A stretch of 64,000 nt of DNA from Apodospora peruviana (lineage: Eukaryota > Ascomycota > Sordariomycetes > Sordariales > Lasiosphaeriaceae): the NCBI GenBank assembly GCA_033439685.1, contig JAUEDM010000002.1, forward strand, positions 3,162,001 to 3,226,000. Reading direction: 5' to 3'. Positions 1 to 11,264 of the stretch are shown piece by piece. Numbering within the stretch: the stretch's first letter is position 1; each line of letters opens with the position of its first letter. Made by a program: the position numbers and the translations under genes. The notes under the pieces were generated by a model. The model was not told where the DNA came from and did no database searches. It saw nothing but the letters and a program-made list of their open reading frames with translations.

Positions 1-1941
1 ATTATTATTATTACGATTTACTGTTCAAGGGATTTCCCATTTATACATGAGCAAATCCGGTGGCCTGTCCTCGAGTAGTTTTTTTGCGGTAATTATCTCC
101 TTCATTGAATGCTACTATCTTTGACCCGGCGCGTTGACACGGTCCGAAAGGAACAACGACCTCAAACGACCGCCAGGGTGTTTGGGCCTCTTGGGTTTTG
201 GGGTCTGAATTATCCAACCTCACGGACAAGTAGTAAGATTATTTTTTAATCTGAGCATACATAGGGGGGGAGCTTCAAATTTGAAAGCGTCATGATGGCA
301 TTGGACTTTTATCGCGAGCCCAATTTCGGCTCCAATCGTTGACCTTCAACTCACTTCACTCCAGGTCAGGCTGCGGGCCGCGATTGGAGGGTTAGGGTTA
401 TTCCCATCGCAACACACACTGTACCTGGTCTATTTAACTTTTGTGATGCCTACGGAATACAATTGACGACTCCAATGGCCCACCGATTAGGGAAACTAAG
501 CGCCTAATCTCGAGGCGGATCCTTATTACGACCAGCAAGGCATGTGAGCAAAGCAACTGCAAATTATTCACCGTCTGTTGGTCACAGTTGGGAGCAAGTC
601 TTGACAATGCCGTGTTGGGACTGCCAGGTACCTTAGGTATCTAACTCAGACTGATATGATCCAACACATGCACACTTGGTCTTCAGTTGTTACATAGTGT
701 GCTGGGCTAAACAGTCAGGTGTGGCGTCCCGTGAAGGTGTTGGGGGTTGCTCTCTAATCGGGATACCTCTTCAGGATGGTGGTGGTGGTGCGAACACTAC
801 TGGCAGGGCCACCTGGCCGTTTCACAGGCGAAACGGGTTCTTTGCTTCAACGAGGATGCACTTGATGGTGTGAAGAGCACTGGATGTGAAGGTAGCACTC
901 AAGGTGGGAGTTTTCATTCCGTGAACCTGGTTCAAGAACGACAATGCATGACCGCAGACCGATTCCTTCTCGGTGGTGTTCTCAACATACGTACGGAATA
1001 AATCCGTAAAATAGAAGTAAAGCAAAGGCCACACCGACTCGATCTACCGACTGAGTCTTAGCAGATTCGTCTGCCGTAAGCACACGCCTTCATCAAGGTC
1101 GCTTGACAAGGCGCGAGGAAGCAGCAAGCGGTCAGGCACCTTTTGTTGGTTGGTCAAGGGTGGTGACTGGTGGGGTAATGTGGTACGATTGCGCTGCCTC
1201 CCGGCGCCGAACTGGCATGATTGTATGAAGGAATGGAGTGGAACCAGTTGCGAAAGCTGCTGGTGTGTGTATCGGATCAGCCCAGAACGACAAGCCACAG
1301 TCAATACTCAGCCACGAATTCTTGCAAATAGGTCATCTGTGATTGGCTCAGACCTCGGAATCGCTGGGGCTCTTTGAGAGTTCCCGGAAAGGGGTCCTGT
1401 CTGGAAGGGGTCCATGGGAGCATGCATTGCCTGAGAGGTACCACGGCCAGGCCAGCTTGGCCCCGTGGCTTCCAGGTTGCGCGCGCGTGTGCCCTTCTCT
1501 GATGCGTGAAGTCGACGACCAGATGATGTACAGCCCGGTATTGCTTAGATGAGTTTAGGTTGGCAGGATTAGGTACCCTTTTTATTCGGCTTTGATGTTC
1601 AGGAACAGGAGTTTCTCTTCGGTGCTTTAAAAGCTGGCCACTTCCCTTCCCTCGGTTCCCTCTTGTCCTATTTCCAGAACGTTTCTGAATCGATCAGCGA
1701 CTTTCACAATCTGAAAGAAACATCTCGTTCCTCAACCTAAGCTACTAGAGTCTCTTGTCTCTTCACCCGGATCAACTCATCTTGCTCGCCAGGGCCAAAC
1801 CAGCCAACACCCAACTTCCTATCTGAGACGCCTCGTGCCCAGTGCCAAGAACCGTCGACTTACACCACCACCATCCGCATATCACCCACGGTAGACATCA
1901 GAGTGCAAGACCTCAACTCCCAAAACAAAAACAAAAAAAAC
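1..1941. other. Gene-free left end
   Basis: I see no convincing coding region here. ORFs are short, overlap on both strands and show no family resemblance. A TTAGGG-like tract lies near 388-401 and an imperfect inverted repeat (TACGGA...TCCGTA) at about 992-1008. The stretch 1620-1940 is pyrimidine- then A-rich and reads like a promoter and leader for the small ORF at 1942. Confidence 0.5.
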
Positions 1942-2223
1942 ATGTCTCCCACATACACCATGTCAGCACATCTGTGCAAGCAGATCTACTCGTCCTGGCT
2001 CCAAACCAGACACTCATCGGCAGATTCCAGCCCCTTGCCGTCCCCGCCCACGCGCGGATCCGAGTCCTCCTACTTCTCTCACTCGTCGTCGCCCGAGAAG
2101 CGGTCCATGGATAACGAGCGTCACGGCAACGACTCTTCGCCTTCGAGGTCGCGCTTGTCATCCTCACCGCCGTCCGGTTCGAACTGGAAGTGGGGTCCAC
2201 GGTCGGGCTCGGACTCCCATTAG
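1942..2223 (+). CDS. Small serine-rich hypothetical protein (93 aa)
   Basis: This is a single-exon ORF of 93 residues. The start was chosen at 1942 because the ATG follows an A-rich run (a favourable fungal context) and a CT-rich leader. A second in-frame ATG (MSAHL...) lies six codons on, and an upstream in-frame ATG at 1903 would add 13 Lys/Asn-rich residues. The N-terminal 25 residues (MSPTYTMSAHLCKQIYSSWL) look like a short amphipathic segment. The rest is Ser/Pro/Arg-rich and low in complexity, so probably disordered. No domain is recognised. It could be a genuine short fungal protein or a chance ORF; the strong Ser/Pro composition and ordered context favour real, but no function can be assigned. 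Confidence 0.45.
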   Translation: MSPTYTMSAHLCKQIYSSWLQTRHSSADSSPLPSPPTRGSESSYFSHSSSPEKRSMDNERHGNDSSPSRSRLSSSPPSGSNWKWGPRSGSDSH

Positions 2224-3568
2224 GTACCTAGCTGAAGTTCGTGGCAAGTTGGATGGTGTTGTCTCGTATGAGATGGATAAAATCAACGACCATGTCAACA
2301 CAACACGACACATAAACATGCAACCTCCAACGAAAAAGGCACCAGCATTTCGATAACCACCCAAACCTACCTCATATCTGAGAGGAGACCGATGACTATT
2401 ACCTAATAGCTATTTGCAGTCAGTCACCCACCCAGCAGCCGGCCAGTACGCCGGCCACCAGCTACCAGTCGAGACTAGCACAACAGTGCACTGGCTAGGT
2501 ACATATCATTACATCACGGCATCACCTGGTTGCCATTCTTTTCCAACCGGGGCTTCTGGTCAGCCGCAGCTTTAGCTATCCCGCCTATCATACCAACATA
2601 GCATCTCATCCAGACCCAAAACATCAACAACGCCTACAAGACCATTAGCGGTGTCGATATCTTGGCGGGCCGGTTGTACGTTTGTATGGGTGTGGTGCAC
2701 GAGAGAGTGAGTGGGTGAGAAACGCGCCAGAGACGCTTTGTCTGTCGCCACCTTCACTACCCAAGTGTTAAAAAAGTGTGGCAAAGTATATCTCTAGCAG
2801 TGAAACGCATGGGGAAGAGCACGCCATCCATGTTTGCGGTCCCCAACCCATGACCTCAAAAATGGGGACAGGGCTGGAGAAACCGGAAAAGGGGGAGTAT
2901 GGGAAGAAATGCGGGGCCGGGCTCGGCGATGGGACGGCATGGATATCGGCGCATCCTTTTTTTTGGTATGTACAGTACGGATTATAGTACGCACCTTATA
3001 TACTTGATATATCATTATTGAATCAATGAGACGAACATTGCCATCGGGACCGGTTCGGCCTTTGCTTGATCTCCCCTTTCTCACTTGCAGGTTTGTGTGG
3101 TCACTCGCGAATCATTTGATTTTGTTAGGACCCGTCGGGAATGGCGTAATTTTGCCCGAAAGTTGTTTCATCGTCGTCCCATAAAAGAGTAAAGTGGGGT
3201 TTCCCCGGCTGTCAGACCCGTCCCGTTCCTGTTATCGTACGGCCTCCCGCTCCCGAAGGGCCAACGTCCTCCGATGTTCCCGGTCATACCCCAAATTTCC
3301 CTCTGATTACGGAATACCTGTCACGACATGTATAGGTCAATATCGAGGAGATCAAAAGCAAACAAAACAGCGCTTCTTTCATTTCATGCTTTAGTATTTT
3401 CACAGTACACGTGTAGTATGTATTATATTATTCGCGCCTCCGTTTTCTCCTTTCTGCCAAGATAAGTGCTGCAAAGACGTGTGCTCGCCTCCTGAAAGAA
3501 TAATCCATCACCGGATATATTTTTCCCAAATCAAATCCTGCACCCTATGGTGAGGCAAGATAAAGCAT
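2224..3568. other. Intergenic, 3' regions of the Ser-rich ORF and psd2
   Basis: Two genes converge here. I see no further ORF with protein-like composition. A near-copy of the recurrent intergenic word (TACGGATTAT) lies at 2976-2985. Confidence 0.5.
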
Positions 3569-6500
3569 TCATTCATTTCGTTCCACATCCGTAGTCATGG
3601 TTGTTGAAGCGCCATGACGAATCGGCAGTCTGACTCCACTCGTGGCGGTTGTACCTGCCGGCGCCCCTACCTCATCACTCTCATCGGGCGATTCCTCCGC
3701 CACGGCGCCCTGAATACGCCGCTTGGCCTCCTTCTTCTCGTGCTCGGTGATCTGGTCTTCGCTCTTGCGCATATCGGGCGTCCACTGCGGTTCGCTGGGT
3801 GAGTGGCCGACTGACATACCAACGCGGATCTAATTTCACAGTTAATACGACCGCCTTTCTTTTTGCAGACGGGATTAGGACGAGAGTAACCTACCAGGGT
3901 CTCCAGAGCACCATTCGAGTTATCAACCAGGTCATCATCAAACACCATCTTCCCCGACTCGAACAGCAGCACGATCGTGCTTCCGCCAAATTTGAAGTAA
4001 CCCAGCTCCTCGGCGCGTTTAACCTCGTTCCCATCGTTTCGCGTAATCACCGTGCTGCCAACCATCATGGCTCCCACGCATATGACCATGACCCTGCCAA
4101 ACTCGGGGCTATCAATCGGCACTATGACGCGCACATTTTCACCGTACACATCTAGTGCGGAGCGGATTGCCATCGGATTGACCGTGTAGTACTCGCCGGC
4201 AATGGTCTTTGGCGTCCGCATGATGCCGTCTACAGGAATGTGGAAGCGGTGGTAATCCTGTGGCGCGAGTCGGAATATACCCAAGGCGCCGCCGGCGTCA
4301 TACCGGTGGACATCCTCGGGATAGGCGTCACCAAGCAGCCGCTTGACGCTGAATTCGCGGCCCTTAATCCAGACCTTGGTCGCGATGTCAATGCGGTTGA
4401 AGACGACCGATCGGCAGTCTGCCGGCGAAACAATGATGCGCGGGTTGTTAGGCGCCGAGCAAGGGCGTGCGCCAGGTTTCAGAGCGCGGTAGAAGAACTC
4501 GTTGAAGTTTTTGAACTCGTTTAGAGGCTTTGCCACCTCGGACATGTCAAGTCGGTGAAATTCAATGAACTTTTGAATCTCCGACTTGGACGCCGGGTCA
4601 TCAAACTTCCTACCCTGCTTGATACTGAGGCTTTTGAGTAGAGTACGGACTAAAATCGGTTAGATAGTTGTCATCAGTTATTTCTTCCTAGGAGACTTAC
4701 TTCTCTTGGTTTCCATGTTGTTGCTCTTGAGGCCCTTGTATAGCAGACGGATTCCCAATCTGACGTAGACGCTCATCTTTTCTTCATTGATCTGGCCAGT
4801 GATGCGGTCCTGGACAAGGATATTGGCCGAATTGGCACCAAGCTTGTACCCTCCGTACGAGATCTTGGTGATGACCTTGGAGTACCACTTGCGTTGCGCC
4901 TGACTCGAAGTCACAAAACCCCCCATCACAAGATTGTTGACCTGTCGCCAGTCTTGGCTTGCACAAGTGGCAATGTGGGTGATGATGTCCGTGTCATTTC
5001 GTTTGTTCAGGCGCGGTTGGTGGCATATCGGGCACTCCCGAATTTCAACCACATGCTCCTCACTGCTGCCAGTGTTCAGGTCTTCCCGGTCCAGAAGGTC
5101 GCCTTCCTCGCCTGGAGTGGCCAAATCGGGGACAGAGATGGTGGTCGAGTCGGCAAGTTGGGACTCGGAAGGGGTCTCAGAGGCGCTCACGGAGCCTTCT
5201 CCCGGTGTTTCGGGTACCATTCCGACAGCTTTCGCCGGCACAGTTAGGAGGCCTCTGACCTGATCGGCGTCTGGAAGCAAATTTTTCATGCGCTCTCCCA
5301 CTGTGGGTTTAGCTTTCGCTTCCAGCTGGTCTTCCAGGCAGATGACCGCTTCAGCCATGGTCAAGTCCTCGGAATCGTCGCCATCGGCGGCTTTATGGGG
5401 AAAGCGCTGGAAGAAACTATCAATTGTCGATTCACGAAGAGTCGATCCGAGCGTGTCAAGCATGGTTGTAAGTTCAACCTTGCTGATGAGCCCGCTTTCA
5501 TCAGTATCGTATTGTTTCAACATTGCCCTCCAGAATTGCTGCCTCAGTGCGGGATACGGCATGTACTTCGCTCGGATATAAAGCTGAGGGTTGTGCTTGG
5601 CCTCCCACTTCTCCTGATTTTTCATCTTCAGAGGGAGAGTGATCGAGCAAAAGTCAGCCTCCTCAGTGCTCTCACCCTCCCCCATCGTGGATGCCGCCGC
5701 AGCAACAGCATTATCGTTCGGCTGGAGGAGGCCAGTGCTAGGAAGTGCCTGTGAGCCACCCTCTGATGAGCCATCGTATCCCAGCTGGGAAGACGCCTGG
5801 GATACTAGTCCCGGTGTGACCGCAGGAGTAGCCACCGCCACAGATGCAGTTGTCATTGTAGATGGGTTCTTGGAGAGACCAGGCCTGGCAAGTTTGCTTA
5901 AACTCTGCGCAGACGACGTCCGAGATAATCCCAATCTCTTAAATCGGTTGCGTTGTTGAACTGGGGTGTACTCCGGAATGTCCTTCAAGTTGTAGAGTCC
6001 GGTCTCAGGGTCCGCCTTTGGCGACTTGTCAATGATCTCCTTGAGCGGCAGGTTGACTGAAGCTATGAAGTCGTTGCCAGAGTACTTGTCATGGTCGACG
6101 ACGGTGAAGGAAAACGAGTACGATTGTTCATGGTTAAGGACCTGGAAAATCATCTTCTCATTGAAGACGGGATTCAGGTTGTGCCGGATCGTCTTCGTTC
6201 TATAGGTCTTTTTACCGAGGGAGGCGATGACGAAGGGATCCATGTCAAAACTGGTCTTGGTGAGGTTGGACTCAGGAGGCAGGTCGGTCATTTGACAGAT
6301 CTCAAGGTAAATAATGCCCACAACATTATTGTCGCCGTTTATGAATTCGAACGGGTTCTCTCTCTTTTTACGCTTCAGTCCTTTGATTCGGAGCCTCCTC
6401 TTTCTCTTTTCGACCGCTTCTGGTTTGCTAAGGTCCTCGTCTTCGGGTGTCTCATCGTCGTATACATCGTAGTCCTCCTCGTCATCATCAAGGTCTGTGG

Positions 6501-7363
6501 CTCTACGACTCAAAGGAGGAGAGGGCGAAGGTGTTTTCCCTTTGCCAGTGGTAGGAGCTAGCACGGGGGTGCGTGTCGGGGTCGGAAATCGCGACGATGA
6601 CTCGGTTGCTGGAACCGCCTTTGCAATGGCGGCGAACTTGTTGAAAATCTGTTGGGGGGTTGCCTCCTTGTCTGAAGTATCCAGAAGTCTGAACTGCAGC
6701 AGCACTTCACCCGAAACAACTCCAGTCTTCTTGCCCGGCCGTTTACTCTTCAAGCGGAACCACTTTGGGGCTATTTCTGTTTTGTCTTCGGCAAACCCAA
6801 TCTCTTCTAGCGCCAAATCGAACTCGCCGAGGTAATCTTTTCCGAATCGGTCCTTGTCCCAGCAGCAGACATCGAGAAGGAGGCTCCGGACGTCGCTAAT
6901 GGAGAGGTGGCATTGCTCGTTCCATTCCGGGTTCAACGTCTTGGACACCGAGTGCGTGATGTGTTTGGCGTCACCGAGGGACAGGACCAGATACTGGAGG
7001 GGTAGGTAACTGTCAGTCCAAAGCCGTCCTCGTCCAGGGGGGACATGGTAAGGCTGCATTGTTGCACCTGAGTCTTGCTATGGTTTGCAAACTTACCGGA
7101 TCCGACGTCCCACCTCTATCCTTGGCTGCAAGATTTCTTGCCTAGTTACTAGTTTAGCATACACTTGGGTCCAAGGGAGACTTCCCCGGGCGAGGATATC
7201 GCACCTTCAATATTCCAATGTTTAGGACCAGACTCGTGTCCTTGCGCCCTTCCGGGCTCGCGGAATCACCTTTGCTCCGCATTGGGCTTGCACTCCGGCT
7301 GTTCGAGACTGATTTACTGTTCGAGTTGCCTGGTTTCAGGCGATTGGGAATGATGCGGACCAT
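3569..7363 (-). CDS. psd2: Phosphatidylserine decarboxylase, PSD2-type with two C2 domains
   Basis: The enzyme decarboxylates phosphatidylserine to phosphatidylethanolamine using a self-generated pyruvoyl group. Family members of this layout act on Golgi, endosomal or vacuolar membranes. Five exons are proposed (7363-7205, 7141-7097, 6993-4701, 4649-3895, 3829-3569), giving 1170 aa; all introns are GT-AG and the frame closes. A first C2 domain lies at residues 45-150 (GGTSDPYLVLSLGDAK) and a second at about 290-390. An EF-hand-like loop (DTDESGLISKVEL) is near 564-576 and a C2HC cysteine/histidine motif at 722-745. The decarboxylase domain fills the C-terminus. The self-cleavage motif is GGST at 1054-1057, with Ser1056 the expected pyruvoyl precursor, and the supporting Asp (SPADCR, ~910) and His (QDYHRF, ~966) are present. 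There is no mitochondrial presequence, which separates it from PSD1. The N-terminal 40 residues are Ser-rich. Family assignment is firm; exact splice sites are inferred. Confidence 0.93.
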
Positions 7364-9948
7364 GGTGGTGGGCGGGATGGCGGGGTAGACGCCCAGTTAT
7401 ATAACTCTCTGATGCTTGGGACAAGCCAAGCAAGCTCAATAGGGTCCCAACGGGGTGCCTGCCAATGCCACAAGCCGGTCGCAGTCAGTGCGGGGATTGA
7501 CGACACCGGGAAGCCACCGCTTCCAAGGTTTTTGTCGCTGGGGTGGCGACGGGAGAGTCGGGCTATCCCTCGCTCTTGTCGATGCACAGCCAGGTCCAAG
7601 ACCCAATGCGTCAAACCAGCGACACGATGCTGGACAGGTTGGGGTGAATTGGTCGTCGAATCAGATGAGACGAGGAGACGTCATTCAAGCAGCGGATATA
7701 CAACCTTGGGGTCAGTGGTGTCACTGTTGTTACTGGGTGCAAGCGCAATTGGTGTGGTGTGGTGTGGACAGGTGGACGGCTGCTGATCTGCGGAGTCTTG
7801 ACGACTGGGAAGGTATGCCGAGGGTTCGTCAGTGAAAATTCCCACTGTAACACGGCTGAAGGGGGGCTGTCCTGTAGAGTGCTGCAGTCGCGCTGGATGG
7901 AGGGTCGAGCTGTCGATGGCTCCCTTGGGGGAGAGGGGGTGGGGGGGGACGCAATCTCGAGTGAGCCTTATGAGGGGTAGGACTTGGCGATCTGCTGGCA
8001 ATTCTGTTGACGATGTTTCATAGCTTCCTCGAGTCTGTTGGAAGCGGTTCGGCTGTGGTCTCTCGAGTCTCGAGTCTCAAGAGGAAGGATAGAATCCGGG
8101 AGTCCGAGAAGGGGAATGGTTGACTTTTACGAAGACGCTGAGCCCCGGGAGAAGGGCTTGGCTTGGCTGTTGGTGAAATGTGTCGCGTGTCGGGCGGTGT
8201 TGGTACTGCGTGCCAGGTCCTCGCAGAGACTTCTCGGTTTGACGACAGAACTGAGGGGCGGCAGCTTCAAAAAAGAACAGGAGCATGAAAGGACTACGGA
8301 TAGGGGCCTGGGGCTGGCCTAACCTGGCGGGAAGCTGAAGATATGTGAGTTTTGCTTCGTCTGCGCCATTGGCCTAATTATTAGCTTTAGTCAGGAGTGT
8401 CCACCCGGGCTCATCATTCCAGTGGCCGAAATTGCATCGATCAAGCCTCCCGAGGTTCAAACAGCCCTTTGGTGGCTTGTGGTCACATTTTGTCGGGGTC
8501 GGAGTCGGGTTTGCTGATTACCGCGTAATCTGTTCCAATACAATGAAATGTCGAATGGGAAGGTGTGGACGGATGCGATGGCTGTAAGTCAAACCTATAC
8601 TGAGGTTTTCTGCACCCCAAGCTATCCTACACTACCTTACCTCCCATACCTACCCGTCTTGGCCTTGAGAAATGCGGCTGCCTCTCTTGGCACGCCAGGC
8701 AAGTTACCTCCATTTGGATCGCAGCTATCATTATCGATCAAGAAAGGGAAACTATTTTACCAGGTGGTGCCTTTTGGGATATCATTGCGGATTCCATGGG
8801 TGGTTTCTCGAAGTACACCGGACCTCCAGGTACGGATTACAATCCGAGGACTCCTCCTGCTCAGCTCCTTGGTTGATGGTTCCTTTCCCATCGAAATTGT
8901 TCCATCATTTTCTGCCATGTGATAGCTCCTGGCTGGAGGACTCCATCGCAACACTCATACCTCTACTTATTAATAAGTGAACATGGAGTCCGCCCGCCCG
9001 GTCCCGGAGTTGAGACGCGAATCTAATGTTAGGTGGCCCACTAGACATAGGCCACCATCGTAATCGCCGAGCGATTTAGGGCTCCCGTCGCGCTACAATA
9101 CGTCACAGCGTATCCTCCGGCTTCCATGGGCTCCCACGGGCTCCAACCGACTGTAATACGGCAATCCGTACGGCATTGTAATCCCAATCCGTGGATCAAA
9201 TCGCCACGTCTTTAAATCGAGGTTGGCCGGATCGGTCCAGGCCAACAAAAGGATCGCGGGTTGCAGCTTTCCGATTTTGAAACACGCCCGGATCATCAGA
9301 AGAAAAAGGGCCGACGACACAAACAGCAGACAACTGACAAACAGCCCCGACGGCATGCTGACTCAGCCCGCTCCGGATTTCCAGCATAAAACATGCATGC
9401 CATCATCTCACTCAGCCCTCCAGTGCTTGGCCGGGCTGACTTATTGGATCGTGATTATTTCGCTATTGGTGCGTGTGCAGTTGTCTGATGGGCATGGATG
9501 CGCATTAAAGAAGGCATCGACAAAGTAACCGTCCTCGCATTCCAGCGCCGCCTCCCCACCTACGCCTCTTGGATCGACAAAGAGCGCCTTGTCATGTCCA
9601 AGATGGTGGTTGTACCGCGAGATGTTCGTTTGCTGGGAATCTAATTATGTTCAAAGAGAGCAGATCCTGTGGTGGTCCAATCTTTCAAAAATTAATCTCC
9701 TGGTAATACCCTTGATGGACGACCTATTGACTTCTACACTTGCAGTATAATGCTAAAAACGGGGAATGGTATTGGCCGAACTGCCGTGATACAAAGATAT
9801 ATTCGCCACGTCAAGGCAGTCTTGATACTAATAACCTAGCCTCTTTACTTTACCACACGCCAGAGTAGACATTGCCGGGTACCTCCCATTTTCGCCTTAA
9901 GTGTTGTTAACGTTGAATTCATCATCTATTCATTGATACGTTTGTCAT
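7364..9948. other. Intergenic between psd2 and the epsilon-COP gene
   Basis: This contains the psd2 promoter and the epsilon-COP 3' end. No ORF here resembles a protein family. A perfect TACGGATTAC word lies at 8831-8840, and partial copies cluster at 9150-9200 (CAATCCGTACGG, CCCAATCCGTGG). Confidence 0.5.
8831..8840 (+). repeat. Recurrent intergenic 10-mer TACGGATTAC
   Basis: One of seven exact copies in the window, all outside coding exons. This one is followed directly by AATCCG, giving a partial inverted repeat. Confidence 0.7.
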
Positions 9949-10967
9949 CTATGCAGCAGCCTTGGCCTTGTATTTCTTGGCCGCCTTGTCAAACAGTTCA
10001 CTCTTTTCAGCCAAATCCAGCAAAAATGGGTGTTGAGCATCCACCTTTTCCAGTGAGCTATCAGAGAGAAGTTCGTTAGCCTTATTTGTCGAACCCGATC
10101 AGACATAACAGTAATCAGCATACCTTGTCAGCTCCTTGGGGCTCTTTCCGGTGATGACGGTCAGAACCAGTAGGTTCGCGATGGCCTCAGCGAACCCGGG
10201 CTCCTTCCTCATCGCCTGCTCCAGCGCAGCTTGCGCCTCCTCTGTCCGCCCGAGATGGAGCTCGGCGACAGCCTGCGAGACGATAGTCCGCACAGACGAT
10301 GTTGCTGGAGCTTGTGCTAGCTCTTCAAAGACGTAGAAGGCCTGCTGGTACCTGTCGCCGCCCAGCCTCAGGCCAACCCACGACTCCGCCAGATTGACCA
10401 GCAAACTGTCCTGTGCCCATCTCCTCGCGGCGGTGACCTCCTTTATGGCAAGATCGTTCCTGTTCTGTTGCAGATGAATCTGGACGATGAGCGCAACGGC
10501 TTCCACTGTAGTCAAATCTTCTATTAGCCACGGTATCCCAGAGTATCAAGATCGACAGGATGCTACTCACAGTTGCCTGAGTGCTGCGACAAAAGCGCCA
10601 CCGCCTCTTCCGACTTGCCGGCCGCCTGAAGGACTGTGCCACCAAGGACCTGGACTGTCGCGTTGTCCGCCGCCGACTGGGCCAGCTTCTCGATTGTCTT
10701 GACAGCCGCGTCCGACGTCCCTAGCGCCTGCTCAGCTAGGGCACCGACAGCCTCGAGGGCGGGGTCCGACTCGCCCTGGACGTCTGCGATAACATCTTCT
10801 GCCTCGCCGAGGGCGATGCGGGCGCGCAACTGGAGGACGCGGGCAGGGATGGCGTTTTCGGCGGACAACGACGATGTGTCGAAATCGACGACTTCTTGGT
10901 ACTGGCCCTGGTGAAAGTGGTTGTGGATGTTGATCAGCTCGCCCTCGGCCGAGTACGGGTCTTCCAT
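9949..10967 (-). CDS. sec28: Coatomer subunit epsilon (COPI)
   Basis: This is the TPR-like epsilon subunit of the COPI coat, which drives retrograde Golgi-to-ER vesicle transport and stabilises alpha-COP. Three exons (10967-10571, 10505-10124, 10057-9949) give 295 aa, the usual fungal length. The N-terminus (MEDPYSAEGELINIHNHFHQ) and the helix-pair repeats (HLQQNRNDLAIKEV; ALEQAMRKEPGFAEAIANLL) match the family. The C-terminus ends in an Ala/Lys run. Both introns are short with canonical ends, and the splices restore GNLEAVAL and KELTSSLEKV. Helical repeats fill the length, with no signal or membrane segment. The divergent upstream neighbour is 2.7 kb away, so there is no shared compact promoter. 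Confidence 0.93.
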
Positions 10968-11203
10968 GGCTGCTTCGGTTTGTATATGCGCTCGCGGGGC
11001 AGTGGACTGTTTGATTGCTGAGAGCAGATCGCGGGATCAATCCGTGGAGGGGCCTCGTCGTGGCCAACAACACGCATTAAGCTCAGGCTGTCAAGGTTCC
11101 CCCTAATAAATCGGTAACGTGGAGTTGCTTGGTGGATGCGGAACATCCCGCAATTGCCAGGCCAGCATTCCAGTGGGCTGAAGCCACTTTGTATAAGTCG
11201 AAG

Positions 11204-11213
11204 TACGGATTAC
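11204..11213 (+). repeat. Recurrent intergenic 10-mer TACGGATTAC
   Basis: Exact copy upstream of sec28, 37 bases before the TTAGGG pair. Confidence 0.7.
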
Positions 11214-11249
11214 GGCTTACCACCACTTGTAAGTGTGGCGCGCACAGTA

Positions 11250-11264
11250 TTTAGGGTTAGGGTT
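11250..11264. repeat. Interstitial TTAGGG pair
   Basis: Two tandem TTAGGG units plus a partial third lie about 285 bases upstream of the sec28 start. The tract is too short to mark a telomere; it could be a telobox-like protein-binding site. Confidence 0.6.

Noticed and set aside
388..401. Telomere-like sequence at the left end
   Set aside because: Only two partial TTAGGG units are present, far too few for a telomere, and the flanking sequence is unique.
8455..8475. T-loop-like GGTTCAAA suggesting a tRNA
   Set aside because: No matching acceptor stem, D-arm or A-box was found around it. The same applies to GGTTCGA near 50684 and 52247.
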